Below, piece by piece: positions 1-13,066 of a stretch of 64,000 nt of DNA. Positions within the stretch are counted from its first letter, which is position 1. Each line of letters opens with the position of its first letter. The stretch covers positions 6,136,001 through 6,200,000 of the forward strand of contig NC_088300.1 of the NCBI RefSeq assembly GCF_032854445.1, in the 5' to 3' direction. The notes beneath the pieces were generated by a model. The model saw nothing but the letters and a program-made list of their open reading frames with translations, ran no database searches and had not been told where the DNA came from. This stretch comes from Liolophura sinensis (Eukaryota > Mollusca > Polyplacophora > Chitonida > Chitonidae). Position numbers and translations under genes: made by a program.

Positions 1-1000
1 ACTTACGTTAGATGAGCTAACAAAGATGAAACTCAACCGTTTTGCCTACAGTGATTCAACCCACCCAGTTAAAAAAAAAACAATTCGATGTACTTTTAAT
101 GAATCTTTAAATGGTTTAAAACCTAAATAATTAATCATGATGTGTCGTCTAAGTTTTTCTATTTTTCACACTCTTCATCGCAACAGTTTTGCTTTCTGTG
201 CCTCCTTAGAGGAATGAAGAATTAATTGTGAACAGCTTTGTAAAAGTGCACAGCGTGGCATGTTAATATTTGGTAACATGTAGGTTTAGTGAAAACAGAA
301 AGTGTTACACTCTCGTGGATTACACTTTGGGTCTACCTCTGAACAATAAAAGATGTCTCAATAAACCCACGTCCAATCGGGTTAAGTGGAAATCATACCA
401 GTGAACCGGAAATCCTTGGCTGGCCACGATACAAACCAGTCAAGTCTGGTGGAAGATACCAGCGGTAAAACGTCGTAAACTCTGATGGAAAAGATGATTG
501 CAGCCATCTTCCATATCTCTTTCACCATAACGTCAACCATTGATTTCATCATTTTACACGTTTTGTCTTGACAAGTAACTACATCTATTACCAAAACCTT
601 TAACATACTTTTAAAACCAGCTCAGTATATCCTTCAGTAATGGCAGATATATAACTGTCCGCCAATACCCGGCGTATCCTTAACAAACACCTGCTTACAT
701 TCATGGATACATCGTAAGCAAATTTCCAAGAAGTGAATTCTAAAATATTTTTTGTGGTTGTCATTGTGAAGGGAAAATTGTACCCGGCAGACAAGGAAGC
801 GTGGGTTTTGCTCATTTTTTCTAACTATAACCATATCGCCTTCGGTGACCGCCTTCGCATCATTTATCACACTCGTTGTTAAATAACTATTCTTAAAGCC
901 GATAGGCAGCAACGAATGCTGTCATATTCTGACGGATGTATGGATAAGGAGATATGTACGTATTACCCAGGCTGGATAACGTAAAATGTGGTCAAGCCAT
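1..1000. other. No supported gene
   Basis: Two minus-strand frames (382-606 and 634-912) are open but not recognised and are not joined by clear splice sites. Nothing else was seen. Confidence 0.6.
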
Positions 1001-1042
1001 TGTATTCTTAAGTACGACGTAAAATTCCTATCAAATAAATGT
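1001..1042 (+). mobile_element. SINE 3'-end fragment
   Basis: The stretch TATTCTTAAGTACGACGT and the following ATCAAATAAAT match the 3' part of the window's SINE. Only the tail end remains, without a visible duplication. Confidence 0.5.
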
Positions 1043-1610
1043 ATAATCAGACCATTGGGCAATTATTTCTTACAATGTATCAAACGTCTGCTGATATATA
1101 CTACTTAACATGCAAGATAAGAGCTTCAATTTGTTGACATGTGGAAGAATGGGGCGTTCTGGATCTAAATTTCGACTGAAACTCGACTCGCGTTGTACAC
1201 TAAATCTGGACCGAATCTTGTCCGAGTCTTACTGTTGCCTTCTCTAAACATTGAATTATAGGTTAGGTCAAATTCGTAGACTTCAGTGAAGAAGGCGACA
1301 TCTAAGACTCGGACGGCAGCGCGGTATAAGCTCGACATTAGCTTGAGATTTCGTGTACAAAGCCTTATTCATTCGAGATTCTGTCGACATTTGATTTTAA
1401 CTCGCTACGTTATCTTAAGTCTGGCATTATTCACTAAATGGTGCCCTAAATTTTATCAGAATGTTTTCCGAATCGGATTGTTGTCAGATTGTCCATTCTT
1501 TATAGTTTGGAAGGCTATAACCGTACTAGTTTAGCTCCATTTTGAACATTTTGAATACTATACTAGGTGGTGGTGACTATTATCGTGTAAGCAAGAAACT
1601 CAACAGCAAG

Positions 1611-1646
1611 ACACACACACACACACACACATTCCACACACACACA
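1611..1646 (+). repeat. CA microsatellite
   Basis: About 36 bases of AC repeats with one TTCC interruption, directly next to the 5' end of the SINE at 1648. Confidence 0.9.
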
Positions 1647-1647
1647 G

Positions 1648-1895
1648 TCGGTTAGCGCGCTAGCGCAGCGTAATGACCCAGGAGCCTCTCACCCATGCGG
1701 GCGCTGTGAGTTCAAGTCCAGCTCATGCTGGCTTCCTCTCCGGCCGTAAGTGGGAAGGTCTGTCAGCAACCTGGGGATGGTCGTGGGTTTCCCCCGGGCG
1801 GTGCCCGGTTTCCACCCCCCATAATGCTGGCCGCCGTCGTATAAGTGAAATATTCTTCAGTACGGCGTAAAACACCAATCAAAAAAAAAAAAAAA
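1648..1895 (+). mobile_element. tRNA-derived SINE, nearly complete
   Basis: The copy runs from a tRNA-like head (GTTAGCGCGCTAGCGCAGCG, B-box-like GAGTTCAAGTCC) through the central domain (GTGGGAAGGTCTGTCAGCAA, then GGGATGGTCGTGGGTTTCCC) to the conserved GGCGTAAAACACCAATCAAA and a poly(A) tail. The first about 25 bases of the head are missing next to the CA repeat. The element is non-coding; the open frame across it is an artefact. Confidence 0.9.
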
Positions 1896-1962
1896 TCTTT
1901 GCAAAGGCGAGTCAGCCCATGTAAATTCCTCAATCTACGGATGACAGTCCTATAAGATTTGA

Positions 1963-2157
1963 TATATTTATTTGATTGATGTTTTACACCGTCCTCAAGA
2001 ATATTTCACTTATACGACATCGACCAGCATTATGGTAGGTGGAAACCCACGACCATACGCAGGTTGCTGGCAAGCCTTCATACTTACGACCGGAGAGGAA
2101 GCCAGCATGAGCTGGACTTGAACTCGCAATGACCGAATTGGTGCAGTCTGATAAGAG
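1963..2157 (-). mobile_element. SINE, 5'-degraded, inverted relative to the copy at 1648
   Basis: On the minus strand this reads from a B-box-like AGTTCAAGTCC through the central domain to the ATCAAATAAATA tail. The GGGCTCTGCCCGG segment is deleted. It faces the 1648 copy tail-to-tail with about 70 bp between. Confidence 0.85.
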
Positions 2158-2594
2158 GTTTATTCCCTAACTGCATGTGAACGTGCAACTTCTCAGGGCG
2201 GGCGGGTTGGTACTAACGTCTGTGATGTTGTGAGCTGTCCATGTATGTTTCCTAAGGAATATGCATAAAGTCACTTTCAGGTAAACTGGAATGAAATATA
2301 ACTAATGGCACAAATAGACAATGAGCTATACAAGCTTCAAAATAACGTCTCCAAAAAATAGCAAAGAGGTGAAACACAAGCTGCCGCGCACAGAAAATAG
2401 AGTACAAATGACGAATGTGGAATGGCCGGAAGAACACCGAAGACTGAAGAACGCTCGACTGAATTAGTGCAGGCTATAACATACACAGAGGGGGAATGTA
2501 GGGTAGATATTGACAAATAACATAATAATACAATGCTTACAGACGGCGTTCGTAACAGTGTGCCTTTTGGGAATTTTTACATATGTTATGCTGC

Positions 2595-2616
2595 ATACAC
2601 ACACACACACACACAT

Positions 2617-2672
<56 letters not shown>
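2595..2672 (+). repeat. CA microsatellite
   Basis: About 78 bases of CA repeat with one TAA interruption. Open frames here (runs of TH or VC) are artefacts. Confidence 0.95.
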
Positions 2673-2673
<1 letters not shown>

Positions 2674-5600
2674 AAGGATCATCACCTGACGTCAAGGGAA
2701 GCAGAACCCTTGATGGTGCTAAGCTCAGTGAACTATCGTACTTCTAGAGGATACAAATCCCTCAGTTACAGATTGATGTGAATTGCAGGTCACGCTCTCT
2801 ATTGTTTCACACCTCATCCCTGTGCTCTCCATGCGTGAAATATGCCCATCACCTGGATAGTCAGTGACGCCACAACCATCGTTTTAAATTGTGTCTACGC
2901 CACGCCTTGGGAGTTATACAGCAGCCAGGGTTTAGTGCATAGATCACATTAGTTTGACACTATGATTTCACATTGACTTTCAACAGGTTGCCTGATGCCA
3001 GAGTGAAAGTTGGGAGTAACGTCGGCTGTCAGAATGGTACCAGGTGTTTATGTGAATATGTTTATAGTGTACACCAACATCACTCCCTAGATGTTATCAT
3101 GTTATCGCTTCGTACTATAGCGCCTCTGCTTCTTTAGGTTAACCCTTAGTTCTACAGCTTCAAAACATCGTGCCTTATCTTTGTGATACCCTGCCATCGA
3201 CTCGTGCCCTCGTAACATAGCTTAGTGACATCATGACATGGCTTCGTAACATAGCCTCGCACCATTATGATACAGCTCCCTGGCATCTGCGGGCGACAGA
3301 TGATACACTGATGGCCTTTACCGGCTTCCATACTTATTCATCGTTTGGCACTGGTTTGTACAGCAAATTTCCATCATTTGTTATTGGCTCGTAACATGGA
3401 CTTAATGCGATCGTTCCATTTCTGATTTGAAACCTTCATATCTGATATACGATGACATCAAAGGACGCGAATGTAATCAACATTTATATTTCCCCTCTAA
3501 TAGCCGCTCTTTCATATCGACCTGTCTTATACATATCAGACTACATCATCTTTTGATTGACGTTCTGTGTAATGTTACCGTGTAATGTCTTCCCAGCGCG
3601 ACTGTTTTAGTGCTAAACATTTTTACAGTCGAAGCAGTGGAACGAAATAATTATCAGCTTGAGTTGTTGCTGATTTTCTGTTTGTCGTTGATCAGAGGGA
3701 AAGAGTCGAGTAGCTGTCCTCTGTTAATATTTGATACGACAGGCGCAGTTGGAAATATTTAGTGAAGTCCCAGCGGTTCCAGTTCACTCTCGCCATCAGT
3801 ATGGCGGGTGCGCGCTAACAGTAGTGTTATGTACAGCACTACATTTTGACATCTCTAATTAAGGCTTGTCGCTTTGGCCATGTTGATGCCAAGTAACATG
3901 ACAGTTATATAATCACCTAGGCCACATGAGCGTGTTTTCCTCCACATATACTTCTATGGGTCACGCACTACTTGAGGCTCGTGGACAATCAAGCCGGATG
4001 TAATCTGTGTGCGTACCGTTATTGTCCCTGCAGACATGCCTGGAAAAGATCAGCTGAATGTTCGGGGGAATCTCTGATTGCTCCGGTATGTCACACGGCA
4101 CCCGTCAGTCCGCCACAATGCCACGGCGGCTGATATAGAGGGCGAATTCCCGGCCCCTCAGGTGATCGATCAGAAACCCCAGGTGTGGCCGTGTGCTCCT
4201 GATGACCTTCGCCATTCTCAGAAAGGTGAAACGTGTCTGTCTAATTACTAGTTTGGCGGTACAGTCTGCATTGAAAGTGATCAGGAAATATCCTGCAAAC
4301 CCTGTGCAAACTGCTTTCTGTAGCACATGTTCACACTATGAACGAGGGAGCGTTTGATACGAAATACCTTACGGTCAATCAAAGCTTGCCACAGAGTCCA
4401 CAGCATATGTTGCCCCATTATGAAGTCGATCATTTGTTACCGGTGAATGACGTTAAAGGCAGTACTGTACAATACACTCGCCAATATAGAAGTTAACTGG
4501 TAGTTCAGAATAACAGGCCCAGAATACCAACAGCTGTGACATCGTCCCGTAACTCAGGCCTATTATGAAGTGAATGACCCATGTGATAAGATATAGGACG
4601 TCCATGTTAACAGTTAATATGTCCAAATTTTGACCGATCGACCAACCGATAGGAGTATCGACTTACAGAACTGCTTAGTTCCGCTAAAAATTTAACAGTA
4701 TAGAAAATTGTGTCACCACTACTGGTCAATTAATAATTTGGAAACAGAGACAATTGTGTAAAGCTCATTATGACACAAGGATTGGCTATACAACATAAAC
4801 AATAGTGTCTAGATATAATGATCAAAATCATCCACAATGCTGGAGTGCATGGGTACAGCATTGTAATGGTCAGGTACGCTTATAGTGCCGAATCTTCCTT
4901 CTTTGTGATGAAGCCACATATAAGCGACGTGTCCGAGATTCTCGGACGCTCGCGAAAGGTATGCACAGTACAACTAACTACTCCTATCATGGAAGCAATT
5001 AGTGGGGAAATATACTATCACGCTGAAAGTTTGGCATCAAACTATTGGATAATATTCGTCATCGATCGCTCACAGTAGATATTCGCCATAACTAAAACCG
5101 GTTTTCCAGCAACGAATTTCGCAAAATTTGGCCTTTATTCACCCTTACAATAATATATTCCGACTTACTATAGTACGGTCGTTTCCATTGGTCATTCTGG
5201 ATTTTGTTAATTAGCCATCTGAATCAGATATGTGTACTCTTTCAACAGAAATAGTAGATGAAACGCCACAGACTCCTCAAGACAAGAGTATGTAAAATCG
5301 TATGCATATTTTGACATTTTTATGCTGGTCTATTTGTAATTATTCTCATTCTGTGGGTCCCCTTCTGGCATAACATGTGTTATACCTCCCGCATTGACCT
5401 AAACGCTTTGAATAAACAGGGTCATATGTCTGGACTGGTTGTTAGTTAAACACAACAAGAGAGCTCAACAGTACCGTACGGATTAATCCCTAAGAGTCAT
5501 TTCTGTTTATCACGTATTACTAATGCAGTGTACAATGTATATATGTATATTTGAATAGCTTCAGCTTATTTGTTATCGGCGGTCGCATCACTGTTTTACA

Positions 5601-6860
5601 CACCTCTTAATAACACCTAAAATATCCAGCGTTTGTCTTTTTAGTGCCCTACACTATATTAGTTTCTAAACTTGAAATTAACAAACCTATAACTTAAAAT
5701 ATGAAGAACATATGAATGAAAACGGTTATTGAATATAGACAACTGATTGATTATTTCACACAACCTGTTACTTCTACAATTCTGATGTATTTAGTTGTGC
5801 ACTGTTCGAAAATTCTACACTTCTGGTTAACTCTCCTGTGTACCACTGGGTAGTTTCTATTCTGTTGGAATGACTAGAACATTCCTGGCATTTTTCTGAT
5901 ATTATTCCACTGACTTCTCCTTTATTGGTTGCTACAAACTAATTTCATACTGAAACTGGAAATCTTGGAAATTGGTTTGTTTGGAAAGGACCTGGTAGGG
6001 TAAGTCGGAGAATCGGACCCAGAAAGGTATGATAAGAAAGTGCAAATTTCAAAATTCGAGGACAGGTCTGTAAATTTCCGAATCAGAAGTATAAAATGTG
6101 GTCGACTCACCCATGAAAGTTATAATGCCATAAAAGAGATGGTCGCCGAGTAATAACCCGCTAAAAATGCACTTTCGATAAAAAAAACACCAATTTTTCG
6201 TTCAAACGAGGCACTGTATCTTCAGTTTATAATATGAAGATCAGTGTTAACCAGATAAATATCTTTAGTGAAACTTTCACATGTGTATTTCGTGCTGTCA
6301 AAGTTTCGTTCTGCTTAATGTTGGCCTTCATATGCAAAAGCTAAATTGTATAATGTGATCAGTTTTGTCATCTTTTAGCAAATTTGAAATTCGTATTTAG
6401 GCCATAGCCTATCGGGCATACGTCATAGTACACTGAACTAACGAAGTCTTTACGGAGAACAGGTTGCATTTCGAGAAAAGTTAGAATTTTTGTTGTTCTT
6501 TTTTTTTTCTTTCGCAACATTGCTTTTGTGTGAGAAAAGATATAGGCTGCCTTACATTAAATAAGTGTTATCAAGAATTAGAATGCATAATTGTTAAGGT
6601 ATGGTATTACCTAACGTGCGGCAACTATAGTGAAATCATACGTGAATCCTGGTTGAGAGCGCATGTGGTCCTCTAGCTATTAATAACATTAACATGTTAT
6701 GCGTAGTGGAAGTATAAGGCTAAACATTTGTTATATATGTATTTAATTGATTTGTGCATAACTGAGTGCTCAATAATTTTCCAGAAAGTTAGATTTGTGG
6801 TGCAGTGATTTTCCCCGCTACCCCCAGTTTCTGAACGATGGCGGATGAATATTTCAGTAC
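2673..6860. other. Intergenic DNA
   Basis: Apart from the possible fragment at 4105-4326, only a weak degenerate repeat was seen at about 3170-3290 (CTCGTAACATAGC and CTTCGTAACATAGC about 36 bp apart). No RNA gene. Confidence 0.6.
4105..4326 (-). CDS. Possible coding fragment, unrecognised
   Basis: A 73-codon minus-strand frame lies in a locally GC-richer stretch (about 4020-4330). Its third codon positions are roughly 55 percent G+C by eye against a poorer background. It reads as a compact mixed alpha/beta-like sequence (FAGYFLITFNADCTAKLVIR, later HLGFLIDHLRGREFALYIS). An acceptor-like CTACAG lies at its 5' end, so it could be a last exon continuing from beyond 4330. No family was recognised. 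Chance cannot be excluded. Confidence 0.25.
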   Translation of the reverse strand: MLQKAVCTGFAGYFLITFNADCTAKLVIRQTRFTFLRMAKVIRSTRPHLGFLIDHLRGREFALYISRRGIVAD

Positions 6861-6866
6861 ATGATT

Positions 6867-7117
6867 TTATTTATTGATTTATTTGATTGGTGTATTTCAC
6901 TTATGCGATGGTGGCCAGCATTATGGTGGGAGGAAACCCAGCACAGCCCGGGGGAAACCCACGCCCATCCGCAGGTTGCTGTCAGACCTTCCCACGTACG
7001 GCCGGAGAGGAAGCCAGCATGAGCTGGACTTGAATTCACAGCGACCACATTGGTGAGAGGCTCCTGGGTCATTACGCTACGCCAGCGCGCTAACCAACTG
7101 AGCCACGGAGCCCCCTG
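6867..7117 (-). mobile_element. Full-length tRNA-derived SINE with target-site duplication
   Basis: This is the best copy of the tRNA-like head: on the minus strand CTCCGTGGCTCAGTTGGTTA with an A-box-like TGGCTCAGTTGG, then GAGTTC-type B box, central domain and AAATAAATC-type tail. CATGATT flanks it at 6860-6866 and 7118-7124, a 7-bp target-site duplication. About 20 bases before the tail are deleted. Confidence 0.93.
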
Positions 7118-8336
7118 CATGATTATATAAAAGTTTTGCCCCGCGTAGGGTTTTATGTGGATTCCTTTTTGCTTTTTAGGGGTTTTAAGGTCACTTGCAC
7201 AATCATTTCGACGTAACATGACGGTGACTTATAGTAACGGATGCTACGCATTAATAGTGTTCAGATAGAGAAGCGACATTTGCTGGAAGCCATGACCATG
7301 CCTTTGTGATATGCCCTAAGCCACGAGTGCCAGTATTTTTTACGCATACTTCGCTTAGAAGACGGCTGTCAGATTTAAATGTGGAGGAAACCTAGCTTCC
7401 AGCTAACGCTAACATGGATTTTCCCAGCCAGCCTATAGTCAAAATGGGGTCTTTTCCAGAGAAAAATAGGACTTTGACTCTACTGATATCTAATTCCTTT
7501 GTTGTCTGATAAACGAGTCTCTGTTGAATATACGGGTATGTGCTGCCGAAAACCATGGTTCCACATTTAATCTCTAAACAGTAAAAAGTTTACGAGCTTT
7601 TGAATTTAACATAAATAATTTATAGACTGTTTTTACAGTGGTTTATTCTCTCCCTTTTTAGTTTCGTCATGTTTCCTTGCTATATGCATTTCCGTTGAGA
7701 CTTCCATGCACTGAATGATGTATCAGTCGGAAATCACACCTGTACATGTGGTCTGTATTCAACATTGCCTAAGAGCTCAAGGCTTATATTGTACCGCGAA
7801 TCCATGTTACCAGTACAAGACGATTTATTCTTAAAGATTTTACCAAAGATACTTTCAGTAATGGAGATGGCGTGTTTGCCCTAACTCTACCAGTGTAAAT
7901 CCCAGCCTGTGATGATCATTGATGGAGAATGATCTGGATTTTCTCACTCATGCATGAACTCTCGTCTTTTATCCCTATACTCAGACACGCCTTTGCTGAA
8001 GGTGTATGTGGGATTATGCTCCACAACGACCCAGTCCTCACTCAGCTACCTCCCTTTAGTCATTCACAAAATTGTTTTAGATTTTTAAATGATGTTTTTG
8101 TAAAGCACACAAGAATTCCTTTTCGTACCATCTCTCATTTATAAACAAACATGTTGTCCAATTTAAAACAACCATTGTCAACTGTTAAGGTTTTAAACGT
8201 AGTTTTGCCATGTTACAAATATTGCAATAACTTCTAATTTTTGCCACTTAGTAGAATTATTTCGGTTGGTTAACCAGTCAGTCTTATTGTTGTGTACAAG
8301 TTATATCTCACTGCCTCTTGAACATGAAGGCATCAA

Positions 8337-8385
8337 ACCGATTGATTGTTTTTAACGTCCTAGACTCAAGAATATTTTTCCTTTT
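8337..8385 (-). mobile_element. SINE 3'-end fragment
   Basis: GATTGATTGTTTTTAACGTC followed by ACTCAAGAATATTT matches the 3' end of the SINE in reverse. Diverged, no head. Confidence 0.5.
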
Positions 8386-9198
8386 ACAAGTGAGGTTACA
8401 GTTTCATTAGTGAAGGCAAACAGATTATCCCAAGTATTCTATCACAAGAACGCAAGAAACCTCCAGCCAACTTGTAACGTGCAAGACCAAGAAGATTGTT
8501 CCAAGTATAGCATCACTGGAACGCAAGAAAACTGCAGCCATCTTGTAACATGCAAGACCACATAAATGACTCAGCGAACACTGTGGACTACTCGACGAAA
8601 ACATCCTATTTGCGTATGTCCACATGTTAAATCTTGCTTGAAACTGTTGAAATGGCATATAAGTCAGCCATAAAGAGCAATTGGCTAAAATACATGCATG
8701 AACTCTCATCGTGGCAAAAATATGACAACTGAAATTTTTGTGTGGGGTTTTATTCTTCTCTGCAAAATATCATTTTGCTTTCAGGAGTCACATATTGTTA
8801 AAGTTGAAAATATTACAAACTGACAAACATTATTGTTGATCTGTATTTTTAATACTGATATGGAATTCCCCCTATTATTAAAAAGAAGTCCTTAGTACCG
8901 TTGTAAGCGTCTAGAACACATAGTGCATCACCGAGGAATGAATGATACAAAGGATCTTATCACTGAATGACTTTAGCCACCTAGCCCACCAATAAATGAG
9001 CAACTGGGTATCTCACTGTGAGAGATAACACTTTGTGATAGACGGCTGATAGACACACACAGGAACATAACTCATTCTGAAAGTCTTTTGTGTTGTCTTC
9101 AAGCTGAATTTACCCCCAGTCCTTTTCATGTATGTATGTGTAACAGAGCACTCTTACCACGTTTTCCATGTGTAAAATTGTTCGACAATCCTAGGCGA

Positions 9199-9495
9199 GT
9201 GTTGACAGTGTCCCTACAATCCCAGCCGTGTGTTGACAGCGTCCCTACAATCCCAGCCGTGTGTTGACAGCGTCCCTACAATCCCAGCCGTGTGTTGACA
9301 GTGTCCCTACAATCCCAGCCGTGTGTTGACAGTGTCCCTACAATCCCAGCCGTGTGTTGACAGCGTCCCTACAATCCCAGCCGTGTGTTGACAGTGTCCC
9401 TACAATCCCAGCCGTGTGTTGACAGTGTCCCTACAATCCCAGCCGTGTGTTGACAGTGTCCCTACAATCCCAGCCGTGTGTTGACGGTGTCCCTA
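9199..9495 (+). repeat. 31-bp minisatellite, nine full units plus a partial
   Basis: The unit GTGTTGACAGYGTCCCTACA + ATCCCAGCCGT repeats with an exact 31-bp period from 9199. The first Y alternates T or C between units, and the units are otherwise nearly identical, so the array is young or homogenised. A degenerate half unit precedes it. Confidence 0.95.
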
Positions 9496-12400
9496 AGTAA
9501 ACAATGAACCTTAGTCATGTTTTAATGTGTTCCCATGACAAACCCAATCAGGTGCAGACTGCTTTTCCATCAAAATACCCAACAAAATGTTTGAAATGCC
9601 CCCAAGAGCAGATCAAACGTTTTGAGCAGATTCGTTAATTACTTCTCCCCTAATTCTGATCAATAGGCCTAACACAGCAGTGTATTTAGGTCAAAAGCAG
9701 CCAAGAGAACGTCCTCAAACGCACAGACTGGGACACTGGGTTGAATTTATAAATTAAACTGAACAAACAATACTGAATGCACTTGTAAAACGAAAAGCAT
9801 CAAGTCAATACAAAACTAGATATGGATAAAAACATCCGGTGACAATAAAGGTTCCTTATTAGTACAACGTAATGAGCGAAACGCGGGAACATTGTGTAAG
9901 CTCGATGATATAGTACTTTTAAAATCAGCTAGAAATCAGAACAGATGAATGCTTCAGGTAATAAGTAATAGACTGAGACTGTGGTTTACCATATAGATCT
10001 CAACTGAAACTATAATCCTGTTCCATCAGGAGTTTCTTTCATGTCGTCCATTTTCTAATACAGACAGAAGGCTTGGACACATACGTTAAGGCGAAACGTG
10101 ATCGGTCTAGAACGATACGAGAAACGTAATTACACAAATTACTTTCTAAAGAAACGTGGAAATTTGCCCTGTAATGACGTCTTTAACACGTACCGTGGCC
10201 GTAGGATTGCCAACCCTATTTCACCAGTGTTACCGCATAAGAGTATTAAATATCGATAGTTCCGAGACTGATACGAAGGGTTTGATCAGGACCTGGCAAA
10301 ACCCACGGACACGTAATTTCATTGAATTCCAAATAGGAATTAGGCTCCTTGACGAGAAGGATGGTGTGAATATTGAAGAGAAATAACATTTGCAATTGTG
10401 AGAGCTGACCAAGATTGTCACTCAGTAAACATACTTAATCATGAAAGATTAAGCTTTGGATTTACGAAACTGTCGTTATTAATGAATTTCAGCATTTTTA
10501 TTATTAAAAGAAATGGTAGGCTAAAAACCCTATACATAGAACGGTCCTTGGGGCAGGTCATACAAAAGACATTAATTAAATTGACGCTTGATGTTTGGTC
10601 ACTTCGTCAGCTCAGGACTGGTCAGCCCGTTGCTAGTGCATTATTACATGGTAGGTTGTATTGTGTCTTTAGCAATAACATTGTAAAGGAGGTAAATGTC
10701 AAGTAACATTATCAGGATCAGATCAAACTGTACATGTTGTCGTTCAAAAACAGAGCACCAATGATATGTATGTCAGGGGTGAAGTCATATTGACCGGGGC
10801 CAAATCCTTGTCCTGGGTTATACAGAGATACATATACATACATACCTAGTGGTCGTGTAGTTGTATGAGAGAATAAAGGAATCGACCTTTTCTTCTCGTC
10901 AAAATGTGAAATTACGGTCTGGATTAATGTTGTATTTAATGAGAGTAATGATGTTTATGTTTCCCAATGATAACTTATTAGTGCATTTTAGCTCATTCGT
11001 AAATAATTAAGGCAATACAATGCTAGGTCCATTTTTATTAAAGTTTCTCAAGAGAAGTATCATTGATGATGATGGGTGAGGTCAATATCAATGTATGGGT
11101 CAGTTTAGCTTAAAAGTCTTGCTCACAGTATTCCAGATTTGCTTTGGATATTGAGGAATAAGCTGTTCATCCGTTGAAAATATATTCTTAAATATTTTTA
11201 TGTTTTCCAAAATGTGCATTTGATTATGATCATTAAGTGCACTAAGACACTACATACTTGTCAGCTAGTAATGTCACTCAGGGAGAAATTTTTAATCCAA
11301 AGTAGTTCTTGAGCATGTTAACACGGAAAGTCATGTCACATTAACGATTGCATCGCTCTCCCATTCTGACTAACAGTCCGGTGATCTGAATTTCTACAAT
11401 GACAAATTTCTCCATTGAGTGAAAGCCTAGATATTTACAAAGGCACTGAATCCGACAAATTGGTATTATCGGCTATGCAGGCGACAATACAGTAATACAA
11501 TGCTAGCCTTTAAACGAATCTGACTGGGACAGTTGCTACTTTGAATACAACGATGAGGAAGGTATATTACTCATCACTTACTTGGAAAATACTATTGTTG
11601 CCTACGTATTTGATTCAGTACGCGTGATGCAAAAATTTTAGTGCTATCATAAACGCGGTTTGTACTGTAGACATATTCTGACAGAAGAATAACGGCACCT
11701 GGGTAAGACGATGGGGATTATGGGTTTACACGGTAGAAGGTACTCTCCAAATTCAGCTGGACGTTGGTTGTCTTGTTTATGTAGGGATTAAGTTTAGAAT
11801 TATAACTTGGCTGTGATGTTTGCGTTCCCAAAGAAGTTTGATCAGTGTTTTATGCTGTAATGGAAGCAAGAAGTATGCTTAGCGGGAACGTGTCTAGGCT
11901 AGCCAACACATTAAAAACTTGTTATCCAAACCATCACATGAAAATATTATTGCACAACGTATGTTTATACTGATTGGATTTCAAATTGTGAAAGTAAATT
12001 TAAAATAAATCCAAGTGTAAGAGTTATACTACTAAACTTGTCGAACACTATGATGAGCATGGGTGGACATTTCTTGAAACGTTTTCCACCCACATAGTAT
12101 GTCCAGCCACTTCCTCATTTTTTGCTCAGGTATGGAAACTGACGCCATGTAAGGATATGTTCCTGCAACTCTCAAACACGTTTGCTAAAAGCCTTTAAAA
12201 CCATGATATCAGTGTAAATATATGATTTCGAAGGTTATTTTGTGATAAACACTTTCATGGGATAATGGCTTTTCCATAGTGACGTTAAACAACATATGGA
12301 CAGTGAAGGAGTTACTTTTTAAATCTCAGTTTTCCTCCCAAACATTCAGTATTTCCTTATAAAGAAAGGGTAAATTAACTCGCAATTATAGGATTTATCA

Positions 12401-12981
12401 GTCAATCCGTTGCAAGTGTTAGCTCTGGGAATAACCTGTAATATTACGATATTACACCCCTTGCCTCTCATCCAAGGACAACTTTGTACTGAGAGTCGGG
12501 TCGAGATCGTGGGTCATGGCAAATGTAGATGAAGGCTTGGCTGAGTTTTTGTATGCGTGAGAATGATAAAATAAATGCATGGATTAAGCAGTGTCTTTTA
12601 TAGGGTTAACATAATTGGAAACCTCCTAAGGATTCCTCGCGAGCTCAGGCCTTTGACCGCTGGTTTTTGGGATCTGACAGTCTTTAACAAATGGGCTGAA
12701 TCAGCTGGGGGCTTAAGGGGACAAGGCATGCTTACCTGGCAAAGGATGCTGATGTATCCCACGTTTATTCCAACCTTGCCAAAAGTCTAATATTGTAGTC
12801 TAGAGTACGACGTTGAATACCAGTAAAAGGAAGAAACAGATATATGAACTATGTCGTGTTTTCCACGCCCGCTTGTATTTATAACCAGCATCATGAGTTT
12901 TTGGAGAATGTATGCAGTGTACTGAGTATTAGGAATACTGTGCCAATGGAGCAGCCGATATGACTTATAATCGTTTGCTTA

Positions 12982-13066
12982 GATTTGATTTGATTGGTGT
13001 TTTACGCCAAGCTTTTATATTTCACTTATACGACGGCGGCCAGCATTATGGTGGGGGGAAACCGAG
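12982..13066 (-). mobile_element. 5'-truncated SINE with 11-bp target-site duplication
   Basis: Only the last about 85 bases of the SINE are present (minus strand). TCGTTTGCTTA occurs on both sides, at 12971-12981 and 13067-13077, so the truncation happened at insertion, as expected for LINE-driven target-primed reverse transcription. Confidence 0.92.

Larger units (their letters stand above)
7125..12970. other. Intergenic DNA
   Basis: Holds the SINE fragment at 8337 and the 31-bp array at 9199. Two near-identical stretches of about 45 bp at 8440-8560 (CACAAGAACGCAAGAAACCT and CACTGGAACGCAAGAAAACT) form a short local duplication. No convincing coding frame. Confidence 0.6.

Noticed and set aside
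634-912. 92-codon minus frame with a stretch like GDMVIVRKNEQNPRFLVCRV
   Set aside because: Slightly protein-like but no family was recognised and no splice sites link it to the next frame.
6854-7219. 121-codon minus frame with a Trp/Ser-rich product, and similar frames at 1673, 33084, 49076 and 59888
   Set aside because: They lie on SINE copies and read the same non-coding element; the shared peptide is the repeat, not a protein family.
9199-9495. Possible CRISPR-like array (31-bp repeats)
   Set aside because: Head-to-tail repeats with no spacers in animal DNA; a minisatellite.
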